6,029 nucleotides of DNA, from positions 1-6,029 of the forward strand of contig JAFQUL010000190.1 in the NCBI GenBank assembly GCA_017408535.1, given 5' to 3'. Below are positions 1-6,022 of this stretch, in pieces (positions within the stretch are counted from its first letter, which is position 1; each line of letters begins with the position of its first letter). The notes under the pieces were generated by a model that worked only from the letters and a program-made list of their open reading frames with translations, ran no database searches and had not been told where the DNA came from. The stretch is from Clostridia bacterium (GTDB lineage: Bacteria > Bacillota > Clostridia > Oscillospirales > CAG-272). The position numbers and the translations under genes were made by a program.

Positions 1-1207
1 CCTTTGTTACAGGGGTGTTGTCACGGCTGAGTATCTGTACCCATTCTCTTATCTCACGGTCGGGATTGGGATGAACTGTAAAGGTGTAGTCAACCAGTCT
101 CTCGTACCAGTCAAGAAGCTCCTTGTCTCCTGTACGCTCGCCGAAGAGAAGGGTGGAATACAGAGCCTCGCTGTGTACCCACCAGAGCTTGTCGCTCCAG
201 CCGGACATAAGCTGCTTGTAGATAGGCTCGTCCACCGGATCGTTTTCACCGGGAAGCGGCTCGCCGCCCTTAAAGGAATCAACGAAATGATAGAGACCGC
301 CGTAGATAGGATCCCAGCCCAGCTCAAGTGCCCTCTTTAAGCACTTGACGCATTTTTCGGTATAAGAAGGATCGCCGAGAATGTCTGCCGCGTGCTGAAT
401 GAACCACATCTCCTCACATACGTGACCGGGATTGGAGTGATTGCCGAAAATACCGGGTACTCTTCCGCCGCCCTTGTATATGACCTCGCGGAGAATCCCC
501 TCATCGTCTGTAAAGAGATTAAGGAGATTATCTACCGACTCCTTCAGCTTACCTTTGGCAAAATCGGTAAATGCGGGATCAAACTTCTGAGATGCAAGAT
601 AGATATTATATGAGTAGTTGATACGCATCATATAGAAGCCGTGCATTACGTATTCGGGAGAGATGGGGTAGGGGAGAGTACGGTAATCGTAGGTCTCAAA
701 GCGGTGCATTATTGAGAGATACAGCTCTTTTGCTATTTCGTAGGACTCTCTGTCATCTGCGGCAATAGAGTACTGTGACAGACCGTCGTGAATAAAGCCG
801 TCGGCATAGATACTCATATCGTAGCCTTCTTTTTCAAAGCCCTCTACCGTTTTGGGTGTACCGGTCTCATCCATTAAAAATACGCATCTCAGGGGGCGAC
901 CGTCACGGATGAAGCAGTGCTTTACAAGGAAATCTCTGCCGCTTTTTGCCAGACGCAGGAATTCCTTTCTCTCAGCATCTGTAAAGGGCCTCGGCATCTG
1001 AGCCATCTTTGAGAAGGTCCAAAGGAAGCGTCCCTCGCTCCAGGTATATTTGTCGGTAGACACGAGACGGCTGCCGTCATTGGTAAAGCAGTTGAAGTAT
1101 CCGCCGTTTACCTTGTCCTCACAGCGGTCAAGCCAGAAGGGAAGAATGTTACGGCAAAGCTCGTTCTCATAGAAGCCTATAGAAAGCTTCAGTATATTTT
1201 TATCCAT
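1..1207 (-). CDS. AGE-family N-acylglucosamine 2-epimerase (partial, C-terminus beyond window)
   Basis: An uninterrupted frame of 402 codons starts at the ATG at 1205-1207 and leaves the window still open. I checked the frame end to end and found no stop. The protein is an alpha/alpha-barrel sugar epimerase of the AGE/renin-binding-protein family. Seen: an early YTWSEGR motif with R60, an NPGH motif at 259-262 (H262, matching the first catalytic histidine of the family) followed by EEMWF, and a KLWWVHSEAL segment at about 340-349. The family is usually near 390-420 residues, so only a short tail is missing; that tail should carry the second catalytic histidine, which cannot be checked here. 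The family interconverts ManNAc and GlcNAc, but relatives act on mannose or cellobiose. A GGAG at 1216-1219 lies 8 bases before the start, 14 bases after the lyase gene, so it is the fourth gene of the amino-sugar operon. Context favours ManNAc 2-epimerase; substrate is inferred. Confidence 0.87.
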   Translation of the reverse strand, partial: MDKNILKLSIGFYENELCRNILPFWLDRCEDKVNGGYFNCFTNDGSRLVSTDKYTWSEGRFLWTFSKMAQMPRPFTDAERKEFLRLAKSGRDFLVKHCFIRDGRPLRCVFLMDETGTPKTVEGFEKEGYDMSIYADGFIHDGLSQYSIAADDRESYEIAKELYLSIMHRFETYDYRTLPYPISPEYVMHGFYMMRINYSYNIYLASQKFDPAFTDFAKGKLKESVDNLLNLFTDDEGILREVIYKGGGRVPGIFGNHSNPGHVCEEMWFIQHAADILGDPSYTEKCVKCLKRALELGWDPIYGGLYHFVDSFKGGEPLPGENDPVDEPIYKQLMSGWSDKLWWVHSEALYSTLLFGERTGDKELLDWYERLVDYTFTVHPNPDREIREWVQILSRDNTPVTK

Positions 1208-1221
1208 TTTTATTTCTCCGA

Positions 1222-2124
1222 TTATTTATATATATCGAAATAGCCTTCAGATCTCAGCTCACGTATAAGCTGAGCTGCCTGCTCCTCGTCAAGAGGTTTT
1301 GCGGGACGGCGGAGCATAATACCGGAGTCAACACCGTACTCACGCATAACGGCCTTTATAGGTGCTTGAACGGCAGAGAGCATATATTTTTTCATAATGG
1401 CTATATAGCGGTTCATCTGTTTCTGCTCTTCGATAGCCTCGCCGAAGTTACCGGAGTTAAAGTTATCCCAGGCACGTCTGAATCCTTCCGGCATAACGTT
1501 GGGGAATGCCCCTATATCTCCGTCAGCCTTGAGGGTGACGGCGGGGATCATCATAGCATCGTGTCCCATAAATACCAGCTTGTCGGGGCGGTTTTCCTTA
1601 AATTTCTGGAGAAGCTCAAGATTGTCCATGGTATACTTTATGCCGACTATATTGGGAACCTCATAAAGCTTCATAATATCGCCGTAGCTGAGAGTGGTGT
1701 TGACAGAGCTGTGGTAAATAAGGAAGGGGAGCTCTGTCGCCGCTGCGATATCACGGAAATAGTCGGTAATGAAGGACATGTGGTGATTATAGTAGAAGGG
1801 AGGAATGGCGGAGATACCGTCTGCACCTATCTTCTCGGCGTGCTTTGCCATACGGACAGCGGAGTCGGTGGAGGTGGTACCGACGTGAATAATTACCTGA
1901 GTACGTCCTGCGGTGGCCTTGACTACAGCCTCGGCTACCTGCATTCTCTCCTCCTCGCTCATTACCATGCCTTCGCCGGTACTGCCGTTTACGTAAAAGC
2001 CGCCGATGCCTCTTTCTATCTGAAAATCAACAAGCTCGCCTATAGCCTTTTCTCTGATGCTTCCGTCATCGTTAAAGGGAGTGAGAAAGGCAGACATTAT
2101 GCCGGGTTTGATAGTCTTGATCAT
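1222..2124 (-). CDS. N-acetylneuraminate lyase-like aldolase (DapA/NanA superfamily)
   Basis: This 300-residue class I aldolase has the usual length of the NanA/DapA family, TIM barrels that form a Schiff base with pyruvate. Seen: YVNGSTGEG at 44-52 (S48, T49 bind the pyruvate carboxylate), the PPFYY segment at 108-112, the catalytic tyrosine Y137 in LIYHSS, and the Schiff-base lysine K163 in GIKYT. E. coli NanA has Y137 and K165, so spacing fits. The GSTGEG-MVMSEEER stretch and the FYY segment are more NanA-like than DapA-like. Oddities relative to E. coli NanA: YNIP reads YHSS (137-140), GYDE reads GHDA (187-190, the sugar-contact glutamate becoming A190), and GIGS reads GIGA (A206). Neighbouring nagB, nagA and AGE epimerase genes support cleavage of sialic acid to ManNAc and pyruvate, but a related 2-keto-3-deoxy sugar acid is possible. 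GAGG at 2134-2137 lies 9 bases before the ATG. Cytoplasmic; no signal peptide. Confidence 0.85.
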   Translation of the reverse strand: MIKTIKPGIMSAFLTPFNDDGSIREKAIGELVDFQIERGIGGFYVNGSTGEGMVMSEEERMQVAEAVVKATAGRTQVIIHVGTTSTDSAVRMAKHAEKIGADGISAIPPFYYNHHMSFITDYFRDIAAATELPFLIYHSSVNTTLSYGDIMKLYEVPNIVGIKYTMDNLELLQKFKENRPDKLVFMGHDAMMIPAVTLKADGDIGAFPNVMPEGFRRAWDNFNSGNFGEAIEEQKQMNRYIAIMKKYMLSAVQAPIKAVMREYGVDSGIMLRRPAKPLDEEQAAQLIRELRSEGYFDIYK

Positions 2125-2152
2125 TTTTATTTACCTCGTATGAGTTATGTGT

Positions 2153-3343
2153 TTAGTTTTCTACAGATACCGTGCCGTCAAGAATTACCTTCCTGACCGA
2201 AAGCTGTCTGTCAAGGATAACGAGATCTGCGCACTTGCCTACCTCTATACTGCCGATCGATGAGTCAAGCCCTACTATCCTTGCAGGTATGAGCGATGCC
2301 ATCTTTACCGCTTCACATAGATCGACCTCGGCAATATTCACCATGGTGCGTACCAGGTGAGAGGTGGTTGCGAGGCTTCCTGCAAAGCACTTTCTGTCAG
2401 GCATTACCGCTACGTTTCTCTCAATGGTGAGATGGTGCTTCTGAATGGGATCGTATACCGTCTCTCCCTCCGCATAGCTTTTGCCACCGTAACGGATACA
2501 GTCTGTAACGAGAGCGATATTGTCAGATCCCTTTATTTTATAGATCAGCTTCAGCAGCTCACGGGGCAGGTGTGCTCCGTCAGCAATGATCTCTACCTTA
2601 AGGCTGTCGTCAAGAAATGCCGCTTCAACTATACCGCCCTCGCGGAAAGGACCGTTGCGGTGTACTATAGAACAGCTTGAATAAAGATGAGTTACGCTGT
2701 CGTAGCCGTGATCTCTTGCGGCGGCTACTTGATCTGAGGAAGCATCAGAATGACCGATGCTTACGCTGATCCCCAATTCTCTCAGCCTGTCGCCAAGCTC
2801 AAGAGCGCCGTCAAGCTCCGGGGCAACCGACCAACGCAGTATGTAGGGGGTGGAGTCAAGAATAGCGTTGTACTCCTCCGGCGCTGGGGAATGGATAATA
2901 TCCGGTGTCTGTGCCCCCGCCTGGGAAAGTGCAAAGTAAGGACCCTCCATATGTATTCCGGCAAGATGCGGAATCCCGTCCTTATCCTTTTCCTTTGCCT
3001 TATATTCTCCGTATACTTTTACAGCGTTAAGATAAGTCTCAAGAGATGCACTGCTGAAGGTGGGAAGAATAGTGGTCGTTCCCCCTCTATGGTGTGCACG
3101 GAGGATCTCGTCGTAGGCGGCCTCTGTTGAATCTATAAACTCGTGTCCGACACCGCCGTGAACGTGTATGTCAACAAATCCCGGGCAAATATATCCGCCC
3201 TCACCGTCTATTACCCGGTCAAACACTCCGGAAGGCTCTCTGTCACCGACCTCTGTAATAATACCGTCCTCGGCACAAACAAAGCCGTTTTCTATATAGC
3301 CGTCGGGGAGAACGACCGTGGCATTCTTTATAAGAACTTTCAT
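2153..3343 (-). CDS. nagA: N-acetylglucosamine-6-phosphate deacetylase
   Basis: This 396-residue amidohydrolase hydrolyses GlcNAc-6-phosphate to glucosamine-6-phosphate and acetate in the cytoplasm. Seen: PGFVDIHVHGG with the metal-binding HxH pair H60/H62, HMEGPYF with E133, SIGHSD with H198, THLY with H219, ADGAH with H258, and LVTD with the catalytic aspartate D281. A C-terminal IGSIEVGKCADLVILD stretch is typical of amidohydrolase beta-sandwich ends. It keeps HxH, as in Bacillus-type NagA, whereas E. coli NagA has replaced these. The usual HLYNAM reads HLYSSC (219-224), changing a phosphate-side asparagine to serine; I recall similar sequences in a Firmicutes/Bacteroidetes branch of NagA but cannot verify it. 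The start lies 7 bases after the nagB stop with no clear Shine-Dalgarno, suggesting translational coupling. It supplies the substrate of the adjacent NagB. Confidence 0.92.
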   Translation of the reverse strand: MKVLIKNATVVLPDGYIENGFVCAEDGIITEVGDREPSGVFDRVIDGEGGYICPGFVDIHVHGGVGHEFIDSTEAAYDEILRAHHRGGTTTILPTFSSASLETYLNAVKVYGEYKAKEKDKDGIPHLAGIHMEGPYFALSQAGAQTPDIIHSPAPEEYNAILDSTPYILRWSVAPELDGALELGDRLRELGISVSIGHSDASSDQVAAARDHGYDSVTHLYSSCSIVHRNGPFREGGIVEAAFLDDSLKVEIIADGAHLPRELLKLIYKIKGSDNIALVTDCIRYGGKSYAEGETVYDPIQKHHLTIERNVAVMPDRKCFAGSLATTSHLVRTMVNIAEVDLCEAVKMASLIPARIVGLDSSIGSIEVGKCADLVILDRQLSVRKVILDGTVSVEN

Positions 3344-3350
3344 TATCTGA

Positions 3351-4109
3351 TCAGCTGAATTTCTTTATAAGTGCTTCGTCGCACTTTGAAGCTGAGCCGG
3401 CATCCACTACAACATGAGTTGCGGGATGGAGCTTAAGAAGAGTAGCGGGAACCATAGGATCGGGAGTATCGATGCGGAGAGTATTATATATAGCATCAGC
3501 CTTTCTCTCACCGGGTACAGCGCAAACGATGAGCTTACACTTCATTATCTGACCGCAGGTCATTGAGATAGCCTGCTTCGGAACATCGTCAACAGTAGCA
3601 AACCAGCCCTCGCCTACCTGCTGCTTTTTGCAGGTATCGTTAAGATTAACTACGTGGTAAGCACCCTCCTTCTCAAAAAGAGCGGGGGGATCGTTGAATG
3701 CGATGTGACCGTTTTCACCTATGCCGATAGCACCAACGTCAATGGGGTGAGCAGCAAGCTCCTCCTCAAGCATTCTGAGATTCTCCTCAATGTCGCCTTC
3801 GCCGTTTACGAATACCGCTCTCTTAAGGGGCACCTTGCTTGTAAAGCGCTCCTTGAGATACTTGCGGAAGGAAGCGATGTGGCTCTCGGGAAGAGCAACG
3901 TACTCGTCAAGGTGGTACATGGTCACCTTGGTCCAGTCAATATCTTTATTTGCAAGAAGAGCCTCAAATGTGGAAAACTGGGAAGAACCGGTAGAAACAA
4001 GATAGTTTGCCTCTCCCTTTTCCTCGATAGCCTCGATAAGTCCCTTGGCGATAATATCCGCCGCGACCTGGCCGAGCTCCTTTTCTGTTTCGAGAACGTG
4101 TAATTTCAT
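3351..4109 (-). CDS. nagB: Glucosamine-6-phosphate deaminase
   Basis: This 252-residue protein converts glucosamine-6-phosphate to fructose-6-phosphate and ammonia, the last committed step of amino-sugar catabolism. Seen: the phosphate-loop-like STGSSQ at 39-44, YHLDEY at 65-70 with the general-base aspartate D68, GIGENGHIAFNDPP at 129-142 with H135, and a VPGERKADAI segment near 198-207. Compared with E. coli NagB (GHIAFNEP preceded by Asp141), this protein has N133 in place of that aspartate and D140 in place of Glu148. From memory GENGH with NDPP is common in one branch of the family, so this looks like a subfamily signature rather than decay; a related sugar-phosphate isomerase is the alternative. 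It is the first gene of the minus-strand operon. The ATG at 4107-4109 follows GGAGG (4121-4125) at 11 bases. An intragenic CRE-like match falls on the GENGH codons (3704-3717). Confidence 0.9.
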   Translation of the reverse strand: MKLHVLETEKELGQVAADIIAKGLIEAIEEKGEANYLVSTGSSQFSTFEALLANKDIDWTKVTMYHLDEYVALPESHIASFRKYLKERFTSKVPLKRAVFVNGEGDIEENLRMLEEELAAHPIDVGAIGIGENGHIAFNDPPALFEKEGAYHVVNLNDTCKKQQVGEGWFATVDDVPKQAISMTCGQIMKCKLIVCAVPGERKADAIYNTLRIDTPDPMVPATLLKLHPATHVVVDAGSASKCDEALIKKFS

Positions 4110-4147
4110 AACAGTAAAAACCTCCGTAAAGCTGTAGATTGATATCT

Positions 4148-4164
4148 GCGGATAAAAGATCCGC
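4148..4164. repeat. Perfect inverted repeat in the nagB leader
   Basis: GCGGAT (4148-4153) and ATCCGC (4159-4164) form a perfect 6-bp inverted repeat with a 5-base AAAAG spacer on the plus strand. It lies downstream of the predicted nagB transcription start and upstream of its ribosome binding site, so it could be a small RNA hairpin or an operator for a dimeric repressor. It has no U-tract on the nagB strand, so it is not a canonical terminator. Function is inferred only. Confidence 0.5.
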
Positions 4165-4176
4165 CGTTAATATTCT

Positions 4177-4184
4177 TGTATACA
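4177..4184. promoter_or_regulatory. TGTATACA palindrome at the nagB promoter
   Basis: An 8-bp perfect palindrome lies just downstream of and touching the TATAAT -10 box of the predicted nagB promoter, around the expected transcription start. This is a typical place for a repressor operator. The length and AT-rich centre allow chance occurrence. GntR-type amino-sugar regulators (NagR/YvoA, DasR) bind palindromes with a similar TA-centred core, but the flanks here do not match their consensus well. Confidence 0.3.
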
Positions 4185-4212
4185 TTATAGAACTCTTTGC
4201 CTTCAAAAGCAA
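4184..4212 (-). promoter_or_regulatory. Predicted sigma-A-type promoter of the nagB operon
   Basis: Read on the minus strand, TTGCTT (4207-4212) and a perfect TATAAT (4184-4189) are separated by 17 bases. The predicted start is near 4177, giving a leader of about 68 bases before the nagB ATG. It is the best-placed -10 box upstream of the four-gene operon, with no other promoter-like spacing seen inside the short gaps between these genes. Confidence 0.6.
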
Positions 4213-4218
4213 GTAATT

Positions 4219-4247
4219 ATTGCATATTAGTGTAGAAAAACTGTCAA
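4219..4247 (-). promoter_or_regulatory. Possible second, upstream promoter for the nagB operon
   Basis: A perfect TTGACA on the minus strand (4242-4247) is followed after 17 bases by TGCAAT (4219-4224), a -10 box with 4 of 6 matches but lacking the important second-position A. It could be a weak or activator-dependent tandem promoter. The -10 is poor, so this is a low-confidence call. Confidence 0.25.
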
Positions 4248-4266
4248 GAAAGTCACCGTATGAAGA

Positions 4267-4295
4267 TAGACATTTCTTTTGTTATGTGGTATACT
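4267..4295 (+). promoter_or_regulatory. Predicted promoter of the TPR/DUF4037 operon
   Basis: TAGACA (4267-4272, 5 of 6 matches to TTGACA) and TATACT (4290-4295) are separated by exactly 17 bases, and a TGG precedes the -10 as an extended -10 element. The predicted start near 4302 gives a leader of about 26 bases. It overlaps the upstream part of a longer TTG-initiated frame, which argues that this frame's N-terminus is not translated. Confidence 0.7.
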
Positions 4296-4313
4296 GTTTT
4301 CATAAAGCAAAAC

Positions 4314-4321
4314 AAGGAGAG
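4314..4321 (+). promoter_or_regulatory. Ribosome binding site that fixes the TPR gene start
   Basis: AAGGAGAG lies 6 bases before the ATG at 4328. The open frame extends upstream to a TTG at 4220, but that start has no ribosome binding site and lies upstream of the predicted promoter. A GTG at 4325 is too close to the site. Confidence 0.75.
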
Positions 4322-4327
4322 AAAGTG

Positions 4328-5083
4328 ATGGAGAGTGCTGAACGTAAGATAGCGGATATACTTAGCAAGCTTGACTCATACTTTAGGGTAAACGATTATG
4401 ACTCGGCAGAGGACTATTTGCTTTCTCAGCTTGAGACTGCTGTGGGAGAAGCAGATGTCTTTTCCCAGATCCCGATACTTAACGAGCTGATGGGACTTTA
4501 CCGCAAGACGGGCAAAAGGGAGCAGGCTCTTGCCGCGGCAGAGTCGGCGCTTGAACTGACCCTCGGTACTCTCAGAGAGGAGCAGGTAGGTGCGGCTACC
4601 ACCTATCTTAATACTGCTACTGTCTATAAGGCTTTCGGAATGGCGGCAGAAGCTATCCCCCTTTTTGAAAAAGCAAAGAAGATATATGAGAGCTCTCTTG
4701 TGCAGAGTGACGGCAGACTCGGCGGTCTCTATAACAATATGGCACTTGCTCTTGTAGACCTCGGCAGATTCGCAGAGGCAAAGGAGCTTTATCTCTCTGC
4801 TCTTGAGGTGGTAAAGCACACGGCTACAGGTCCGCTTGAGGCGGCGATCACTTATCTTAATATGGCTACCGCCGCTGAGACGGAGAGGGGACTTGTTGAT
4901 GCCGAGGAGGAGATATCCGGGTATCTGAATACTGCTAAGGAGCTGCTGGATAACTATACTGTGCGTGACGGATATTATGCTTTCGTGTGTGAAAAATGTG
5001 CGTCGGTGTTTACCTATTACGGTCTTTTCCTTTACGGAGAGGAGCTTTGCGGTAGGGCAAGGAGGATATATGAAGGGGCTTGA
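4328..5083 (+). CDS. Tetratricopeptide (TPR) repeat protein, function unknown
   Basis: This 251-residue cytoplasmic protein is built almost wholly of helical repeats and has no signal peptide or membrane segment. Repeats are visible at about 45-78, 88-121, 131-164 and 171-206, with more degenerate ones at about 5-36 and 216-249. The 40-43 residue spacing resembles kinesin-light-chain-type TPRs more than the classical 34-residue kind. Typical signatures are LYRKTGKREQALAAAESAL, a paired Y-N..A.....G....A pattern (LNTATVYKAFG, YNNMALALVDLGRFAEA), and alanine- and leucine-rich helix B segments. Such proteins act as scaffolds or peptide/protein binders; no enzymatic motif is seen. The gene is transcribed away from the amino-sugar operon and its last 14 bases overlap the start of the DUF4037-type gene, so the two products are probably made together and may interact. 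Partner and role are inferred; the exact family is not recognised. Confidence 0.85.
   Translation: MESAERKIADILSKLDSYFRVNDYDSAEDYLLSQLETAVGEADVFSQIPILNELMGLYRKTGKREQALAAAESALELTLGTLREEQVGAATTYLNTATVYKAFGMAAEAIPLFEKAKKIYESSLVQSDGRLGGLYNNMALALVDLGRFAEAKELYLSALEVVKHTATGPLEAAITYLNMATAAETERGLVDAEEEISGYLNTAKELLDNYTVRDGYYAFVCEKCASVFTYYGLFLYGEELCGRARRIYEGA
5059..5065 (+). promoter_or_regulatory. Ribosome binding site that fixes the DUF4037 gene start
   Basis: AAGGAGG, inside the 3' end of the TPR gene, lies 4 bases before the ATG at 5070. The frame is open back to an ATG at 4965, but that start has no such site and would give a cysteine- and arginine-rich N-terminus lying wholly within the TPR gene. 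The 5070 start is preferred. Confidence 0.75.
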
Positions 5084-6011
5084 GCTGGCAGAAAGATTTT
5101 ACTTTGAGTGCGGTGCACCGATGCTTAGAGAAAAATTTCCTGAGATAGAAAAGTATATAGCCGCAGGCCTTTGCGGAAGCGGCTCAGAGTGCTTCGGCTA
5201 TGATGATGAGCTGTCAGCCGATCACGATTTTGAGCCGGGCTTTTGCCTGTTTATTCCCGATGAGGATATTGTCGACAGCAGATGTGCCTTTGCTCTTGAG
5301 AGAGCTTATTCCGCTTTACCTAAGGAATTTATGGGCTACAGGCGAAGCTCTGTCAGCCCTGTCGGCGGACAGCGGCACGGTGTTATACGGACAAGCGATT
5401 TTCTCACAGCGAAAACAGGAGACAGTGAGGGAAACCTGACTGACAGTGACTGGTTTTTCCTTCCCGAGCAGTCTCTGGCGGAGGCCACCAACGGACGGAT
5501 ATTCAGTGATCCGTCCGGGTACTTTACCTCAGTGCGTGAAAAGCTCAGCTATCTTCCGGAAAACGTCAGGCTCAAGAAGTTGGCGGGAAATCTTCTCGTA
5601 ATGGGTCAGTCAGGCCAGTATAATTATCCGAGATGTCTTTTGAGAAAGGATACCGCCGCGGCTCACCTGTGCGTTACCGAGTTTGTGGGCAGCACACTGA
5701 GAGTGATCTTCCTCCTGAATAAAAAATATATTCCATACTACAAGTGGACCTTCAGAGCACTGAAGGAGCTTCCTCGTTTAAGTGATCTTTCGTCATCTCT
5801 TGAATATCTGATCTCAAGCGGTAACGGTGAAAAGGAAGGTATCAAAAAGAAAGCCCTTATTGAGGATATCTGCTGCTCCGTTGCCAATGTACTTAAAGCT
5901 GACGGCATTACAATTTATAGCGGTGACGAAGCAGAGGGACATGCATATTCAGTAAATGATCGAATTACAGATTCAAATCTCCGTAACCTGCATATCCTTT
6001 ACGGTGTATGA
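5070..6011 (+). CDS. DUF4037-type protein with nucleotidyltransferase-like motif
   Basis: This 313-residue protein resembles the DUF4037 family as I recall it. Seen: GLCGSGSECFGYDDELS (33-49) followed by DHDFEPGF (51-58). The G-S-G-S-E turn followed by the D51-x-D53 pair resembles the hG[GS]...DxD metal site of minimal nucleotidyltransferases. A helical C-terminal half carries YNYPRCLLRKD (184-194), a VTEFVGSTLRVIFLLN stretch (202-217) and KYIPYYKWTFRALKELP (219-235), which look like conserved family blocks. No membrane segment is convincing. Nucleotidyl transfer is inferred; the third acidic residue is not assigned, and the target (protein, small molecule or RNA) is unknown. It is translationally coupled to the upstream TPR gene by a 14-base overlap. 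The TPR protein may be its scaffold or substrate-presenting partner. Alternatives are an inactive nucleotidyltransferase fold or an antibiotic-modifying relative. Confidence 0.8.
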   Translation: MKGLELAERFYFECGAPMLREKFPEIEKYIAAGLCGSGSECFGYDDELSADHDFEPGFCLFIPDEDIVDSRCAFALERAYSALPKEFMGYRRSSVSPVGGQRHGVIRTSDFLTAKTGDSEGNLTDSDWFFLPEQSLAEATNGRIFSDPSGYFTSVREKLSYLPENVRLKKLAGNLLVMGQSGQYNYPRCLLRKDTAAAHLCVTEFVGSTLRVIFLLNKKYIPYYKWTFRALKELPRLSDLSSSLEYLISSGNGEKEGIKKKALIEDICCSVANVLKADGITIYSGDEAEGHAYSVNDRITDSNLRNLHILYGV

Positions 6012-6014
6012 CCA

Positions 6015-6022
6015 AAGGAAGG
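6015..6022 (+). promoter_or_regulatory. Purine-rich Shine-Dalgarno-like sequence at the right edge
   Basis: AAAGGAAGG, around 6014-6022, follows the DUF4037 stop by a few bases and would sit at normal distance from a start at or just past the end of the window. It suggests a third co-transcribed gene, which cannot be seen. Confidence 0.35.

Noticed and set aside
71..613. Short plus-strand open frames within the AGE region
   Set aside because: The minus strand holds a continuous 402-codon AGE epimerase frame through this region with its conserved motifs, so these are shadows.
1366..2196. A 276-codon open frame on the plus strand opposite the lyase gene
   Set aside because: It is fully antisense to a gene with intact catalytic motifs, has no ribosome binding site or recognisable domain, and looks like a codon-usage shadow.
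2750..3130. A 126-codon plus-strand open frame opposite nagA, with a hydrophobic stretch
   Set aside because: The hydrophobic run is the reverse reading of nagA codons; there is no start signal, and nagA is clearly the real gene.
3654..4103. A 149-codon plus-strand open frame opposite nagB
   Set aside because: It lies antisense to the conserved nagB reading frame and shows no family features.
4148..4164. Reading the leader inverted repeat as an intrinsic terminator
   Set aside because: The stem is only 6 bp, and no run of T follows it in either direction.
3964..4212. An 82-codon minus-strand frame spanning the nagB start and leader
   Set aside because: It overlaps the nagB start in another frame, crosses the predicted promoter and leader, and has a low-complexity Arg/Gly-rich sequence; no support for a gene.
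4220..4327. N-terminal extension of the TPR protein from a TTG codon
   Set aside because: It lacks a ribosome binding site, starts upstream of the predicted promoter, and adds residues unlike a TPR repeat.
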